In this document: one piece after another, positions 9,105 through 18,682 of the stretch
Numbering within the stretch: position 1 is the stretch's first letter
Layout of the letters: each line of letters opens with the position of its first letter
Assembly (NCBI GenBank): GCA_035645555.1
Contig: DASQMI010000097.1
Span: forward strand, 1-64,000
Origin: Lysobacter_F sp035645555
GTDB lineage: Bacteria > Pseudomonadota > Gammaproteobacteria > Xanthomonadales > Xanthomonadaceae
Direction: 5' to 3'
Length of the DNA stretch: 64,000 nucleotides
Notes under the pieces: generated by a model
Database searches by the model: none
Seen by the model: the letters and a program-made list of their open reading frames with translations, nothing else
What the model was told of the DNA's origin: nothing
Program-made: the position numbers and the translations under genes

Positions 9105-10570
9105 ACGCGAAACCGCGGCTGTCGTTCTGGCAGATCTGGAACATGTGCTTCGGCTTCCTCGGCATCCAGTTCGGCTTCGCGCTGCAGAACGCCAACGTCA
9201 GCCGCATCTTCGAGACGCTCGGCGCGTCGATGGATGCGATGCCGATGCTGTGGATCGCCGCCCCGTTCACCGGGCTGGTGGTGCAGCCGATCGTCGGCTA
9301 CCTGTCCGACCGCACCTGGACGCCGCTCGGCCGTCGCCGGCCGTACTTCCTGATCGGCGCGATCCTGGCGACGCTGGCGCTGTTCGTGATGCCGAACTCG
9401 CCGACGTTGTGGATCGCCGCCGGCCTGCTGTGGGTCCTCGACGCCTCGATCAACATCTCGATGGAGCCGTTCCGCGCGTTCGTCGGCGACCAGCTGCCGC
9501 CGTCGCAGCGCGCCAGCGGCTACGCGATGCAGAGCTTCTTCATCGGCATCGGCTCGGTGGTCGCGAGCCTGCTGCCGTGGTTGCTCGCCAAGGCCGGGGT
9601 GGGCAACACCGCCGGCCCCGGCGAGGTGCCCGACACCGTGCGCTACGCGTTCTACGCCGGCGGCGCGGTGCTGTTCGGCGCGATCCTGTGGACGGTGCTG
9701 CGCACGCGCGAATACCCGCCCGAGCAGCTCGCCGCGTTCGACGACGCGCACCCGCCGGTGGACGAGCCGGCGGCCGCGCCGCGCGGGCCCGCGCTCGCGC
9801 TCGTGCTGCTCGCCGCCGGCCTGCTCGGCGTGGCCGCGATCGCGCGCTACACGCTCGACAAGCAGCTGTACGTGCTGGCCGGCGGCATCGCCGCCGTCGG
9901 CGCGCTGCTGCTGCTGGCGCGGGTGGCGCGGCCGGGCGGCATGTTCGCCGGGATCATGCGCGACCTGCAGACGATGCCGTCGACCATGCGCCGGCTGGCG
10001 GTGGTGCAGTTCTTCTCCTGGTTCGCGCTGTTCGCGATGTGGATCTACACCACCGGCGCGGTGACCTCGGTGCACTTCGGCAGCAGCGACACCACCTCGG
10101 CCGCGTACAACGAGGGCGCCAACTGGGTCGGCGTGCTGTTCGCCGCCTACAACGGTTTCGCCGCGCTGGCGGCGATCCTGATTCCGCCGATGACCCGCGC
10201 GCTCGGCCTGCGCGTCAGCCACCTGATCAACTGCGTGCTCGGCGGGCTCGGCCTGCTGTCGTTCCTGTGGATCCGCGATCCGGACTGGCTGCTGCTGTCG
10301 ATGGCCGGCGTCGGCTTCGCCTGGGCGTCGATCCTGTCGCTGCCGTACGCGCTGCTGTCCGACAGCGTGCCGGCGGCGAAGATGGGCGTGTACATGGGCA
10401 TCTTCAATTTCTTCATCGTCATCCCGCAGCTGGTCGCCGCCAGCGTGCTGGGGTTCCTGCTGAAGACGCTGTTCGCCAGCCAGCCGATCTATGCGCTCGC
10501 GATCGGCGGCGCGAGCATGATCGTGTCCGGCCTGTGCGTGCTGTGGGTGCGCGAAGCCGCCGCCCGCTGA
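9101..10570 (+). CDS. Maltose/sucrose-type sugar:H+ symporter (GPH/SUC family MFS)
   Basis: A 489-residue inner-membrane transporter with about 12 hydrophobic segments. The loop SDRTWTPLGRRRPYFLIG matches the diagnostic D-R-x-G-R-R-(R)-P signature of the glycoside-pentoside-hexuronide/SUC sugar symporters, which include the Caulobacter maltose carrier MalY. A hydrophilic insert around residues 205-225 (about 20 residues, Pro/Ala-rich) separates the two six-helix halves. ATG is inside the previous gene's end (ATGA overlap), so hydrolysis and uptake are translationally coupled. It likely imports maltose or maltodextrin released by the surrounding enzymes; the exact sugar is inferred. Confidence 0.85.
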   Translation: MNAKPRLSFWQIWNMCFGFLGIQFGFALQNANVSRIFETLGASMDAMPMLWIAAPFTGLVVQPIVGYLSDRTWTPLGRRRPYFLIGAILATLALFVMPNSPTLWIAAGLLWVLDASINISMEPFRAFVGDQLPPSQRASGYAMQSFFIGIGSVVASLLPWLLAKAGVGNTAGPGEVPDTVRYAFYAGGAVLFGAILWTVLRTREYPPEQLAAFDDAHPPVDEPAAAPRGPALALVLLAAGLLGVAAIARYTLDKQLYVLAGGIAAVGALLLLARVARPGGMFAGIMRDLQTMPSTMRRLAVVQFFSWFALFAMWIYTTGAVTSVHFGSSDTTSAAYNEGANWVGVLFAAYNGFAALAAILIPPMTRALGLRVSHLINCVLGGLGLLSFLWIRDPDWLLLSMAGVGFAWASILSLPYALLSDSVPAAKMGVYMGIFNFFIVIPQLVAASVLGFLLKTLFASQPIYALAIGGASMIVSGLCVLWVREAAAR

Positions 10571-10589
10571 GCTGAAAGGAGAACCTGCG

Positions 10590-12284
10590 ATGTCGCTTTT
10601 CCGTCCCCGCCTGCTCGCGGCCGCCACCGTGCTGGCGCTCGCCGGCTGCCAGACCGCCGTGCCGCGCTCCGCGCCGGCCGAGGCGTTCTACGGCACCCGC
10701 GAGCCGTTCGCGAAGGAGGCGGTCTACTTCGTGCTGACCGACCGCTTCGTCAACGGCGATCCGTCCAACGACCACCGCGAGCAGGGCGGCGCCAACCGTA
10801 CGTTCGACCGGCCGGTGCCGGGCGGTCCGCCCGGGCAGAGCGACAACATCGGCTACCTCGGCGGCGACTTCAAAGGCCTGCTCGACCACGCCGACTACAT
10901 CCGCGAGATGGGCTTCAGCTCGGTGTGGCTGACCCCGATCGTCGACAACCCCGACGAGGCGTTCACCGGCGGCCAGGACGTGAAGTGGGGCGGCATGTTC
11001 CAGGACCGCGGCAAGACCGGCTACCACGGCTACTGGGGCGTCAACTTCTACACGCTCGACGAGCACCTGCCGAGCCCGGGGCTGGATTTCCGCGCGCTCA
11101 CCGCCGGGCTGAAGGCGAAGGGGCTGAAGACCGTGCTCGACATCGTCGCCAACCACGGCTCGCCGGCGTTCACGATGCCGGTGGACCAGCCGAAGTACGG
11201 CGAGCTGTACGACCGCGACGGCCGTCTGGTGGCCGACCACCAGAACCTGCCGCCGGACAAGCTCGACCCGGCCAACAACCCGCTGCACCGCTTCTATCGC
11301 ACCGAGCCCGACATCCTGCAGCTGTCCAACCTCGACGACCGCAACCCGGCGGTGATGGAGTACTTCGTCGGCGCGTACTCGCAGTGGATCGAACAGGGTG
11401 CCGACGCGTTCCGCATCGACACCATCCGCCACATGCCGCAGGCGTTCTGGCACGAGTTCGCGCGCCGCATCCGCGCCGAACACCCGGGCTTCTTCATGTT
11501 CGGCGAGGCGTTCGACTACAAGGCGGAGAACATCGCGCCGTTCACCTGGGAGGAGAACGCCAACGTCAGCGTGCTCGATTTCCCGCTCAAGGAGGGGCTT
11601 GACCGCGTGTTCGGCCGCAAGCGCGAAGGTTTCGAGACGCTGCCGCCGCGCCTGTACCTGACCGACGGCCCGTACACGAACCCGTACGAGCTGATGACGT
11701 TCTACGACAACCACGACATGCCGCGCATCGACGCCGACGACGCGGGCTTCATCGACGCGCACAACTTCCTGTTCACCGCGCGCGGCATCCCGGTGGTCTA
11801 TTACGGTTCGGAAATCGGCTTCCAGCGCGGCACCGCCGAACACGCCGGCAACCGCAACTACTTCGGCGTGGAGAACGTCGAGAAGGCGCGCCGGCATCCG
11901 ATCCGCCAGAACCTGATCCGCATCGCGCGGCTGCGCGAGGCGACCCCGGCCCTGCAGCGCGGACTGCAGCTGAACCTGCTGTTCGAGGGCGATCGCGCCG
12001 CGTTCTACCGCGTGCTGCAGGACGACAAGGTCCGGCAGATCGCGCTGGTGCTGCTCAACAAGGGCGATGCGCCGGCGGCGTTCGCGATCCGCGAGAAGCT
12101 GCAGCCGGGCACGTGGCGCGCGGCGTTCGGCGGCGGCACGCTGACGGTCGGCGCGGGCGGTGCGCTCGAGGCGACCGTGCCCGCGCACGGGGTGGAGGTG
12201 TTCGTGCTCGACGGTGCGGCGACGCAGCCCGAGCTGGTCGGCGCGCTGCGCGAGGCGATGGCGCGCAAGGGCCGTCGTCGCTGA
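10590..12284 (+). CDS. Lipoprotein alpha-amylase (GH13)
   Basis: The 564-residue protein has a lipoprotein signal ending LALAGCQ (lipobox Cys20), so it is membrane-anchored, probably periplasmic or outer-membrane. GH13 signatures are in order: VYFVLTDRFVNGDPSND, DIVANHGSP, nucleophile Asp ~276 in ADAFRIDTIRHM, acid/base Glu in FMFGEAFDYK and FYDNHDMPR. A small C-terminal beta domain follows from ~residue 450. A strong ribosome site (AAAGGAG) precedes the ATG, and the gene begins 19 bp after the transporter, in one operon. It likely cleaves maltodextrins to transportable sugars. Confidence 0.92.
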   Translation: MSLFRPRLLAAATVLALAGCQTAVPRSAPAEAFYGTREPFAKEAVYFVLTDRFVNGDPSNDHREQGGANRTFDRPVPGGPPGQSDNIGYLGGDFKGLLDHADYIREMGFSSVWLTPIVDNPDEAFTGGQDVKWGGMFQDRGKTGYHGYWGVNFYTLDEHLPSPGLDFRALTAGLKAKGLKTVLDIVANHGSPAFTMPVDQPKYGELYDRDGRLVADHQNLPPDKLDPANNPLHRFYRTEPDILQLSNLDDRNPAVMEYFVGAYSQWIEQGADAFRIDTIRHMPQAFWHEFARRIRAEHPGFFMFGEAFDYKAENIAPFTWEENANVSVLDFPLKEGLDRVFGRKREGFETLPPRLYLTDGPYTNPYELMTFYDNHDMPRIDADDAGFIDAHNFLFTARGIPVVYYGSEIGFQRGTAEHAGNRNYFGVENVEKARRHPIRQNLIRIARLREATPALQRGLQLNLLFEGDRAAFYRVLQDDKVRQIALVLLNKGDAPAAFAIREKLQPGTWRAAFGGGTLTVGAGGALEATVPAHGVEVFVLDGAATQPELVGALREAMARKGRRR

Positions 12285-12320
12285 TGTGTTCGCGGGCGCG
12301 GCTCCGGCCGTCGCCCCGCG

Positions 12321-13337
12321 TTATGCGGACTGCCGCACCACCAGCTGCGCCGGCACCATCCGGCTCTCGACGCTCTCGCCGCGCACCAGCCGCATCAGCG
12401 AATCCACCAGCAGCTCGCCGGCGCGCTGGGTGTCCTGGAACACCGTGGTCAGCGCCGGGCGGGTGAAGCGCGCGAGCGGGATGTCGTCGAAGCCGACCAG
12501 TGCGACGTCCTCCGGTACGCGCAGCCCGGCCGCGGTGAACACGCCGAGCGCGCCGATCGCGATCAGGTCGCTGGCGGCGAACACCGCGTCGAAGCCGATG
12601 CCGCTGTCGAGCAGCGCGCGCGCGGCGGCCGCGCCGGATTCCTCCCCGCTGATCGCGTCGAACTGCGCCACGATCGCCGCGCCGGCGGCCTGCAGCGCCT
12701 GTTCGCAGCCGTTGCGGCGGGCGCGGAATTCCGGGCAATGGCTGGAGTCGTCGCCGAGGAACGCCACGCGGCGGTGGCCGCGCGCGGCCAGGTGCGCGCC
12801 GACCTTGCGGCCGCCGTCGAGGTTGTCGCAGCCGATCGACACCCCGGGCTGGTCGGGCAACACGGCGCCCCAGCGCACGAAATGGGTGCCCTGCTCGACC
12901 AGCTTGCGCAGCTTCTCCTCGTAGGCGAGGTAGTCGCCGTAGCCGAGCAGGATCAGGCCGTCCGCCTTCTTGCTGTCCTCGTAGTCGGCGTGCCAGTCGT
13001 CGGAGAACTGCTGGAACGACACCAGCAGGTCCTGCCCGTGGCGGGCGCAGGCGCGCGTGATCGAGCCCAGCATCGACAGGAAGAACGGGTTGATGTGCGA
13101 CTCGTCCGGCGACGGATCCTCGAACAGCAGCAGCGCCAGCGTGCTGGCGCGCTGGGTGCGCAGGCTGGAGGCGTGCTTGTCGACCTTGTAATTGTGCTCG
13201 CGCACCAGCGCCTCGATGCGCCGGCGCGTTTCCGCGCTCACCAGCGGACTGCCGCGCAGCACGCGCGAGACGGTGGCCTGCGAGACGCCGGCGAGATGGG
13301 CGATGTCGACCGAGGTCGCCCGGCCTTTCTTGGGCAT
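12321..13337 (-). CDS. LacI-family transcriptional regulator of the alpha-glucan locus
   Basis: A 338-residue regulator with the LacI helix-turn-helix and hinge at the N-terminus (RATSVDIAHLAGVSQATVSR) and a periplasmic-binding-protein-like effector domain (DGLILLGYGDYLAYEE, then GFDDIPLARFTRPALTTV). ATG 13337 is chosen because it directly precedes the DNA-binding domain; the frame runs further upstream without conserved sequence. It is convergent with the amylase gene and probably represses the locus through the palindrome at 6835-6848, released by a maltodextrin signal. This regulatory pairing is inferred from position and family. Confidence 0.9.
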   Translation of the reverse strand: MPKKGRATSVDIAHLAGVSQATVSRVLRGSPLVSAETRRRIEALVREHNYKVDKHASSLRTQRASTLALLLFEDPSPDESHINPFFLSMLGSITRACARHGQDLLVSFQQFSDDWHADYEDSKKADGLILLGYGDYLAYEEKLRKLVEQGTHFVRWGAVLPDQPGVSIGCDNLDGGRKVGAHLAARGHRRVAFLGDDSSHCPEFRARRNGCEQALQAAGAAIVAQFDAISGEESGAAAARALLDSGIGFDAVFAASDLIAIGALGVFTAAGLRVPEDVALVGFDDIPLARFTRPALTTVFQDTQRAGELLVDSLMRLVRGESVESRMVPAQLVVRQSA

Positions 13338-13425
13338 GGTCGTCGCGTAGAGGAGTGAGACTGCCCCGAGTGTAGTCGCCGCCGCCGTGGCGTGCACGTG
13401 CGCTTCGCGCTACCGCCCGACCGGT

Positions 13426-14343
13426 TCAGCCTGTTTCGCGCAGGCGCGGATCCAGCGCCGCGCGCAGCGCGTCGACCAGCGCGCCGATCGCCACGATCAG
13501 CGCGCCGACCACCAGCACCACGCCGAGCACCAGGGTGTAATCGCGGTTGAGCGCGCCCTGCACGAAGTAGCGGCCCATGCCGGGGATGCCGAACACCTGT
13601 TCGACCACCGCCGAACCGGTGACCACGTTGATGAGCGCCGGCGACAGCCACGCCACCACCGGCAGCAGTCCGGGCCGCAGCGCGTGCGCCAGCAGCAGCC
13701 GGGTTTCCGACAGCCCGCGCGCGCGCGCCGCGCGCAGGTAGTCGGCCGACAGCGTCTCCAGCATCGACGCGCGGGTCAGCCGCGCGCAGTAGGCGAGGTT
13801 GGGCAGCGCCAGCGCGATCACCGGCAGCACCACGTGGCGCCATTCGCCCCAGCCGCCGGCCGGCAGCCAATGCAGGCCGACCGCGAACAGCAGCACCAGC
13901 AGCGGCGCGGCGACGAACTTCGGCACCGCAAGCCCGAGTCCTGCGCCGAACATCAGCACGCGATCCCACGCGCTGCCGGCGTGGAGCGCGGCGAACACGC
14001 CGAGCGGCACGCCCACCAGCAGCGCCAGCAGCAGCGCCAGCCCGCCGTTGAGCGCGGATACCGGCAGCGCCCCGGCGACCAGGCGGTTGACCGTGTAGTC
14101 CGGGTACTGGAACGACGGCCCCAGATCGCCGCGCGCGACGTCGGCGAGCCACGCGCCGTACTGCGCGAGCAACGGGCGGTCGAGCCGGTACTGCGCGGCG
14201 AGCGCGGCCTCGACCTCGGGCGGCGCGGCCTTCTCGGTGTCGAACGGACCGCCGGGCGCGGCGCGCAGCAGCACGAAGCACAGCGTGGCGAGCAGCCACA
14301 GCGTCAGCAGCGCCTCGGCCAGCCGCGATGCGAACGCCTTCAT
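13426..14343 (-). CDS. Oligopeptide-type ABC transporter permease (DppB/OppB)
   Basis: A 305-residue inner-membrane protein with the standard OppB/DppB layout: an N-terminal helix (LAEALLTLWLLATLCFVLLR), the APGGPFD and YRLDRPLLAQYGAWL segments, then the BPD permease core with the EAA loop in YLRAARARGLSETRLLLAHALRPGLLPV. It overlaps the binding protein gene by 4 bp (ATGA at 14340-14343). The usual partners OppC, OppD and OppF do not follow: the next gene on this strand is the LacI regulator, 88 bp away. Confidence 0.88.
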   Translation of the reverse strand: MKAFASRLAEALLTLWLLATLCFVLLRAAPGGPFDTEKAAPPEVEAALAAQYRLDRPLLAQYGAWLADVARGDLGPSFQYPDYTVNRLVAGALPVSALNGGLALLLALLVGVPLGVFAALHAGSAWDRVLMFGAGLGLAVPKFVAAPLLVLLFAVGLHWLPAGGWGEWRHVVLPVIALALPNLAYCARLTRASMLETLSADYLRAARARGLSETRLLLAHALRPGLLPVVAWLSPALINVVTGSAVVEQVFGIPGMGRYFVQGALNRDYTLVLGVVLVVGALIVAIGALVDALRAALDPRLRETG

Positions 14344-15968
14344 CGGCGCACCCCGCGGACGTGCGGCGCGAGCCGCATCCAGCGGCTGGCGTGGCGGTCG
14401 AGCGTGTTCGGCGCGAAGCCGCGCACGTTCGGCGCGACCAGATGCTTGGAGGTGTAGAAGTACAGCGGGATCACCGCATGCGCGTTGAGCAGGCGCTGCT
14501 CGGCGGCGCGCAGCCAGGCGTTGCGCGCGGCTTCGCTGCGCGCGGCGTCGGCGCGCTCGAGCCGCTCGCGGAAGCCGGGATCGTCGTAGCCGGTCCAGTT
14601 GAGCGGACCGTCGCTGCCGAACGCGGCGAGGAAGTTGCACGCATCGGCGACGTCGCCGATCCAGCCGCCGCGGAACGCCTGAGTAATCGCGCGCTGCTTG
14701 CGGTTGCCGACGAACACCTTCCATTCCTCGTTGCGCAGGCGCACGCGCACCCCGAGCGTCTCCCGCCACATCGCCGCCACCGCGAGCGCCAGCCGGCGGT
14801 GCGGGGTGGAGGTGTTGTAGCGCAGCTCGATCGTCAGCGGCTGCGAGGCCGAGTAGCCGGCGCGGCGGTACAACGCGCGCGCGTGCGCGACCCGCTCGGC
14901 CTGGGTGTGGCTCGCCCACGCGATGCGCGCCGGAACGTAGCCGGGAATGCCCGGCGGCACGATGCCGTAGGCGGGCGTTTCGCCGAAACCGGTGACGTGG
15001 CGGGTGAGCCGGTCGCGGTCGATCGCCAGCGACAGCGCCTCGCGCAGCGCCGGATCGTCGCGGAACGGCGGCCGGGTCAGGTTGAGCCCGAGCCAGAACG
15101 CGCCGAGGTACGGAGTGATCACCAGCTGGCGGCCGAAGCGGCGGCGCAGCGCGGGCAGCGGCTGCGGCGGCACCGTCTCGGTGATGTGCAGGTCGCCGGC
15201 GGCGAAGCGTTGCAGCTCGGCGGCCGCGTCCTCGGTGACGTGGAAGCGCACGCGCGCGATCGCCACGTTCCCGGCGTCGTGGAAGTGCGGGTTGCGCTCG
15301 ACCAGCAGATTGGCCTGCGGCGTCCACGCCGCCAGCCGATAGGCGCCGTTGCCGACCAGCGTGCCGGGGCGGGTGTGCTGCGCACCGAAGCGCTGCACCG
15401 CCGGCAAATACACCGGGAACGCGATCGGCAAGGTCAGCAGCGCCGGCACCGGCGCGCTGCGGGTGAGCCGGAACACCACCGTGCGCGCGTCCGGCGCGTG
15501 CACGCCGAGCCGGTGCGGCGGCAGCTGCCCCGCCTGCACCGCGCGCGCGTTCTCCAGCGCCTCGAACAGTTCGCCGAACGGCGCGGCGGTGGCCGGTGCG
15601 AACGCGCGGCGGAAGCTCGCCACCACCTGGTGCGCGTCGAGCGGTTCGCCGTTGCTCCACTTCAGTCCCGCGCGCAGCACGAACGTCCAGGTGCGGCCGT
15701 CGGCGGAGACCGACCAGCGCTCAGCCATGCCCGGAATCAGCCGGCCGTGCGCGTCCTCCGTCACCAGGCCTTCGTACAGGTCGCGCAGCACGTTGCCGCA
15801 GGCGATCTCCTGGCAGCGGTGCGCGTCGAGCGTCGACGGCTCCGGGCCGTTGCCGCGTTCGAGCACCGCCGGCTGCGCCGCGGCGGCGAGCGGCAGCGCG
15901 AGCGCCAGCAGCCAGCCGCGCGCGCGCATCGGACGCGATGCGGACGGCAGGCGGGGAACGATCGGCAT
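14340..15968 (-). CDS. Oligopeptide-binding lipoprotein-like periplasmic protein (OppA family, SBP_bac_5)
   Basis: A 542-residue extracellular solute-binding protein. After a signal peptide (core GWLLALALPLAAAAQP) it shows family-5 hallmarks: NGPEPSTLDAHRCQE, NVLRDLYEGLVTEDAHGRL, WTFVLRAGLKWSNGEPLDA, and a C-terminal LLNAHAVIPLYFYTSKHLV. No lipobox Cys is visible, so it should be soluble in the periplasm. Two ATGs are possible (15968 or 15929); neither has a clear ribosome site, and I kept the longer. Together with the following permease it forms a two-gene unit that delivers peptides to a transporter whose other subunits are missing here. Confidence 0.88.
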   Translation of the reverse strand: MPIVPRLPSASRPMRARGWLLALALPLAAAAQPAVLERGNGPEPSTLDAHRCQEIACGNVLRDLYEGLVTEDAHGRLIPGMAERWSVSADGRTWTFVLRAGLKWSNGEPLDAHQVVASFRRAFAPATAAPFGELFEALENARAVQAGQLPPHRLGVHAPDARTVVFRLTRSAPVPALLTLPIAFPVYLPAVQRFGAQHTRPGTLVGNGAYRLAAWTPQANLLVERNPHFHDAGNVAIARVRFHVTEDAAAELQRFAAGDLHITETVPPQPLPALRRRFGRQLVITPYLGAFWLGLNLTRPPFRDDPALREALSLAIDRDRLTRHVTGFGETPAYGIVPPGIPGYVPARIAWASHTQAERVAHARALYRRAGYSASQPLTIELRYNTSTPHRRLALAVAAMWRETLGVRVRLRNEEWKVFVGNRKQRAITQAFRGGWIGDVADACNFLAAFGSDGPLNWTGYDDPGFRERLERADAARSEAARNAWLRAAEQRLLNAHAVIPLYFYTSKHLVAPNVRGFAPNTLDRHASRWMRLAPHVRGVRR

Positions 15969-16003
15969 GCGCGGATTGTAGGCCGCCCGCCGCGGCGGTG
16001 CGC

Positions 16004-16879
16004 TCAGTCGCCGAGCAGGCGCAGCAGTTCCGCCTCGCTCAGGTTCGGGTTGGCGAGCGGGTTGGCGCTCACCTGCGCGTACCAGTCGGGATTCGAGCGG
16101 GTCGCCGGGCGGCGGAAGCGGATCCAGTCGACCTCGAGGAGCATGTCGGTGCGCGCTTCGCGGTTGACGCTGCGGTTGATCGCCTCCGGATCCTCGCGGC
16201 CCGGCGGCACGTCGTCGCTGGTGGTGTAGGCGATCAGGCCGACCTGCATCGTCGGGTTGGGCTCCATCCGGTAGAACCGGTCGCGCACCTGCCACTGCTT
16301 GGAACCTTCCGGCCGCGCCAGCGCGACGAGCGCCATGCCGACCCGCACCAGCCGCAGCTCCACCCAGCCGGTCGGGAACGGCCGCAGCTTCAGCGAGGAA
16401 TAGCTGTTGAACGTCGACTTGGTTTCGGTCATCTGCTCACCGGCCACGTGTCCGACGCCGGTGGTGATGAAGTGCCAGTTCTCGCGACGTGGCTGCCACT
16501 CGGCGGCGCTGTTGCGGTTCGGCACGCGCGCCATCAGCCCGCCGAGCGACCAGGTGCCGCCGGCCACTGCGTTCTGCTCGCCGCGCACGCGCACGCGCGC
16601 CCGCACGTCGAAGTCGCCCTGGACGGTCTTGTACAGGAACGGCGCGACCAGGTCGCGCACCCACGCCGAGTGGTAGGGGGACAGCCGCAGCGCGCCCGGC
16701 GTGGTGGCGCCGACGTCGAGCGTCCTGATCTTGTCCGGCCAGCCGTACTCCTGGTCGAACCGCGTCCATCCGGCCAGCGCGGCGCCGTCGAACTCGTCGT
16801 CGAGCGCGCGCAGCTCGTCGGCGGCATGCGCGGGTCCAAGGGCGGCGAGCGCCAGCAGCAGCGGGAGGGCGAAGCGCAT
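16004..16879 (-). CDS. Secreted protein with concanavalin/DUF1349-like lectin fold, function unknown
   Basis: A 291-residue protein with a cleavable signal peptide (MRFALPLLLALAALGPAHAA). The body contains LDDEFDGAALAGWTRFDQ, GDFDVRARVRV, GGLMARVPN and MQVGLIAYTTS, a pattern of beta-sandwich proteins of the DUF1349/laminin-G-like group that often bind or cleave glycans. Its last residues lie only 35 bp before the start of the oppA-like gene on the same strand, so the two may be co-transcribed. No catalytic pair could be assigned. Carbohydrate binding is an inference. Confidence 0.7.
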   Translation of the reverse strand: MRFALPLLLALAALGPAHAADELRALDDEFDGAALAGWTRFDQEYGWPDKIRTLDVGATTPGALRLSPYHSAWVRDLVAPFLYKTVQGDFDVRARVRVRGEQNAVAGGTWSLGGLMARVPNRNSAAEWQPRRENWHFITTGVGHVAGEQMTETKSTFNSYSSLKLRPFPTGWVELRLVRVGMALVALARPEGSKQWQVRDRFYRMEPNPTMQVGLIAYTTSDDVPPGREDPEAINRSVNREARTDMLLEVDWIRFRRPATRSNPDWYAQVSANPLANPNLSEAELLRLLGD

Positions 16880-17089
16880 GGCGGAAGGCTCGTGTGCGGA
16901 CGGTCCTGCACGCTAGGGCACGGCCGCGGGCCGCCGCATGGGCCGGAAGTGACGTATTTACCCCATGCTGCGGACGCAACGCAGCCGTGACGCGACTGCA
17001 ACGGCCTCATCGCGGCCGCACGCTAGACTGCCGAGCTGCAAGGGTACGGTTCTGCCGCACCCGTGCTGCCCATTTTCCCTGAGGTGTCC

Positions 17090-18454
17090 GTGTCCGGTCC
17101 CAGCCAAGTCAAGGATGTTCCCGTCGAAAGCCGCGCGCAGCTGGTGGAGTACCTCGCCTCCGGCATCCGCGCGCGCGCCGACTGGAAGATCGGCACCGAG
17201 CACGAGAAGTTCGGCTTCTACGTCGAGGACCTGCGGCCGCCGCCGTTCGATGGCGAGCGCGGTATCGAGGCGCTGCTGGACGGTCTGACCCGGTTCGGCT
17301 GGCGCCCGATCCAGGAGCACGGCCGCACCATCGCGTTGGAGCGCAACGGCGCCTCGGTGTCGCTGGAGCCGGCCGGCCAGCTGGAACTGTCCGGCGCGCC
17401 GCTCGAGAACCTGCACCAGACCTGCGTGGAGGCGTCCAGCCATCTGCGCGAGGTGCGCACGGTCGCCGAGCCCCTGGGTATCGGTTTCCTCGGCACCGGC
17501 TTCCAGCCGAAATGGCGGCGCGAGGACATGCCGTGGATGCCGAAGGGCCGCTACAAGATCATGCGCGCCTACATGCCCAAGGTCGGCCATCTCGGCCTGG
17601 ACATGATGACCCGCACCTGCACGGTGCAGGTCAACCTCGACGTCGGCTCGGAAGCCGACATGGTGAAGAAGTTCCGCGTGTCGCTGGCGCTGCAGCCGAT
17701 CGCCACCGCGCTGTTCGCCGATTCGCCGTTCACCGAGGGCCGGCCGAACGGCTACCTCAGCTACCGCTCGCACATCTGGACCGACACCGATCCGGACCGC
17801 ACCGGCCTGCTCGACTTCGTGTTCGAGGACGGCTTCGGTTACGAGCGCTACGTCGACTACCTGCTCGACGTGCCGATGTATTTCATCTACCGCGACGGCG
17901 AGTACATCGACGCCAGCGGGCAGTCGTTCCGCGACTACCTCGACGGCAGGCTGCCGGCCTACCCGGGTCACCGGCCGACGCTGAAGGACTGGGCCGACCA
18001 CAGCACCACCGCGTTCCCGGAAGTGCGGCTGAAGAAGTACCTGGAGATGCGCGGCGCCGATTCCGGACCGTGGAACCGCATCTGCGCATTGCCGGCGTTC
18101 TGGGTCGGCCTGCTGTACGACGATGCCGCGCTCGATGCGGCGTGGGACCTGGTCAAGGACTTCACGCTCGAGGAGCGCCACGCGCTGCGCGACGGCGTGC
18201 CGAAGCATGCGCTGAAGCTGCCGTTCCGCAACGGCAGTGTGCTCGACCTGGCTCGGCAGGCGCTGGCGATCTCTGCCGAGGGCCTGCGCCGGCGCGCGCG
18301 TCTGAACGCGCATGGCCGCGACGAGTCGATCTACCTGGACACGCTGATGGAGTTCGCCGAGGCCGGCCTGTGCCCGGCCGAGCGCAAGCTCGAGCTGTTC
18401 CACGGCCCGTGGCAGGGCCGCGTCGATCCGCTGTTCACCGAGTTCGCCTACTAG
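17090..18454 (+). CDS. gshA: Glutamate-cysteine ligase (plant/proteobacterial class)
   Basis: It catalyses the ATP-dependent joining of glutamate and cysteine, the first step of glutathione synthesis, in the cytosol. The 454-residue protein has the class-2 GCS signatures: WKIGTEHEKFGFY, ERNGASVSLEPAGQLELSG, FLGTGFQPKW, RTCTVQVNLDVGSEADM and a C-terminal region ending in FTEFAY. The chosen start is GTG 17090, which has the ribosome site TGAGG upstream; an in-frame GTG at 17063 is possible but lacks one. It is monocistronic, flanked by divergent and intergenic sequence. Confidence 0.95.
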   Translation: MSGPSQVKDVPVESRAQLVEYLASGIRARADWKIGTEHEKFGFYVEDLRPPPFDGERGIEALLDGLTRFGWRPIQEHGRTIALERNGASVSLEPAGQLELSGAPLENLHQTCVEASSHLREVRTVAEPLGIGFLGTGFQPKWRREDMPWMPKGRYKIMRAYMPKVGHLGLDMMTRTCTVQVNLDVGSEADMVKKFRVSLALQPIATALFADSPFTEGRPNGYLSYRSHIWTDTDPDRTGLLDFVFEDGFGYERYVDYLLDVPMYFIYRDGEYIDASGQSFRDYLDGRLPAYPGHRPTLKDWADHSTTAFPEVRLKKYLEMRGADSGPWNRICALPAFWVGLLYDDAALDAAWDLVKDFTLEERHALRDGVPKHALKLPFRNGSVLDLARQALAISAEGLRRRARLNAHGRDESIYLDTLMEFAEAGLCPAERKLELFHGPWQGRVDPLFTEFAY

Positions 18455-18533
18455 CGCGCGTTCCGGCCTGGAGTGCGCGTCCGGCTCACCTGCTGCGCGC
18501 TCGCGGGCTGCGTGCGCGCGCTGCAGGCGTGAG

Positions 18534-18564
18534 GCGGCTGACGCCTGCCGGGCAGGCGAGCCGC
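18534..18564. terminator. Inverted repeat downstream of gshA, possible terminator
   Basis: GCGGCT at 18534-18539 pairs with AGCCGC at 18559-18564, and the inner arms CGCCTGC and GCAGGCG also pair, giving a long GC-rich hairpin 80 bp after the gshA stop. There is no following T run, so a classic intrinsic terminator is not proven. Confidence 0.35.
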
Positions 18565-18682
18565 GGTCGGCTCAAGCCCGCGGCCGAGCGGCCGCTAACA
18601 GCGTTGCCGATGTCGCGCCGGAGCAGGCGCGGCCGGCCCGCAGCGCGCGCGCGCCGCGGCACCGCCCCGCACGAGCCCTCCG

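Noticed and set aside
16880..17089. Possible tRNA or small RNA before gshA
   Set aside because: No cloverleaf or conserved arm; only promoter-like sequence seen.
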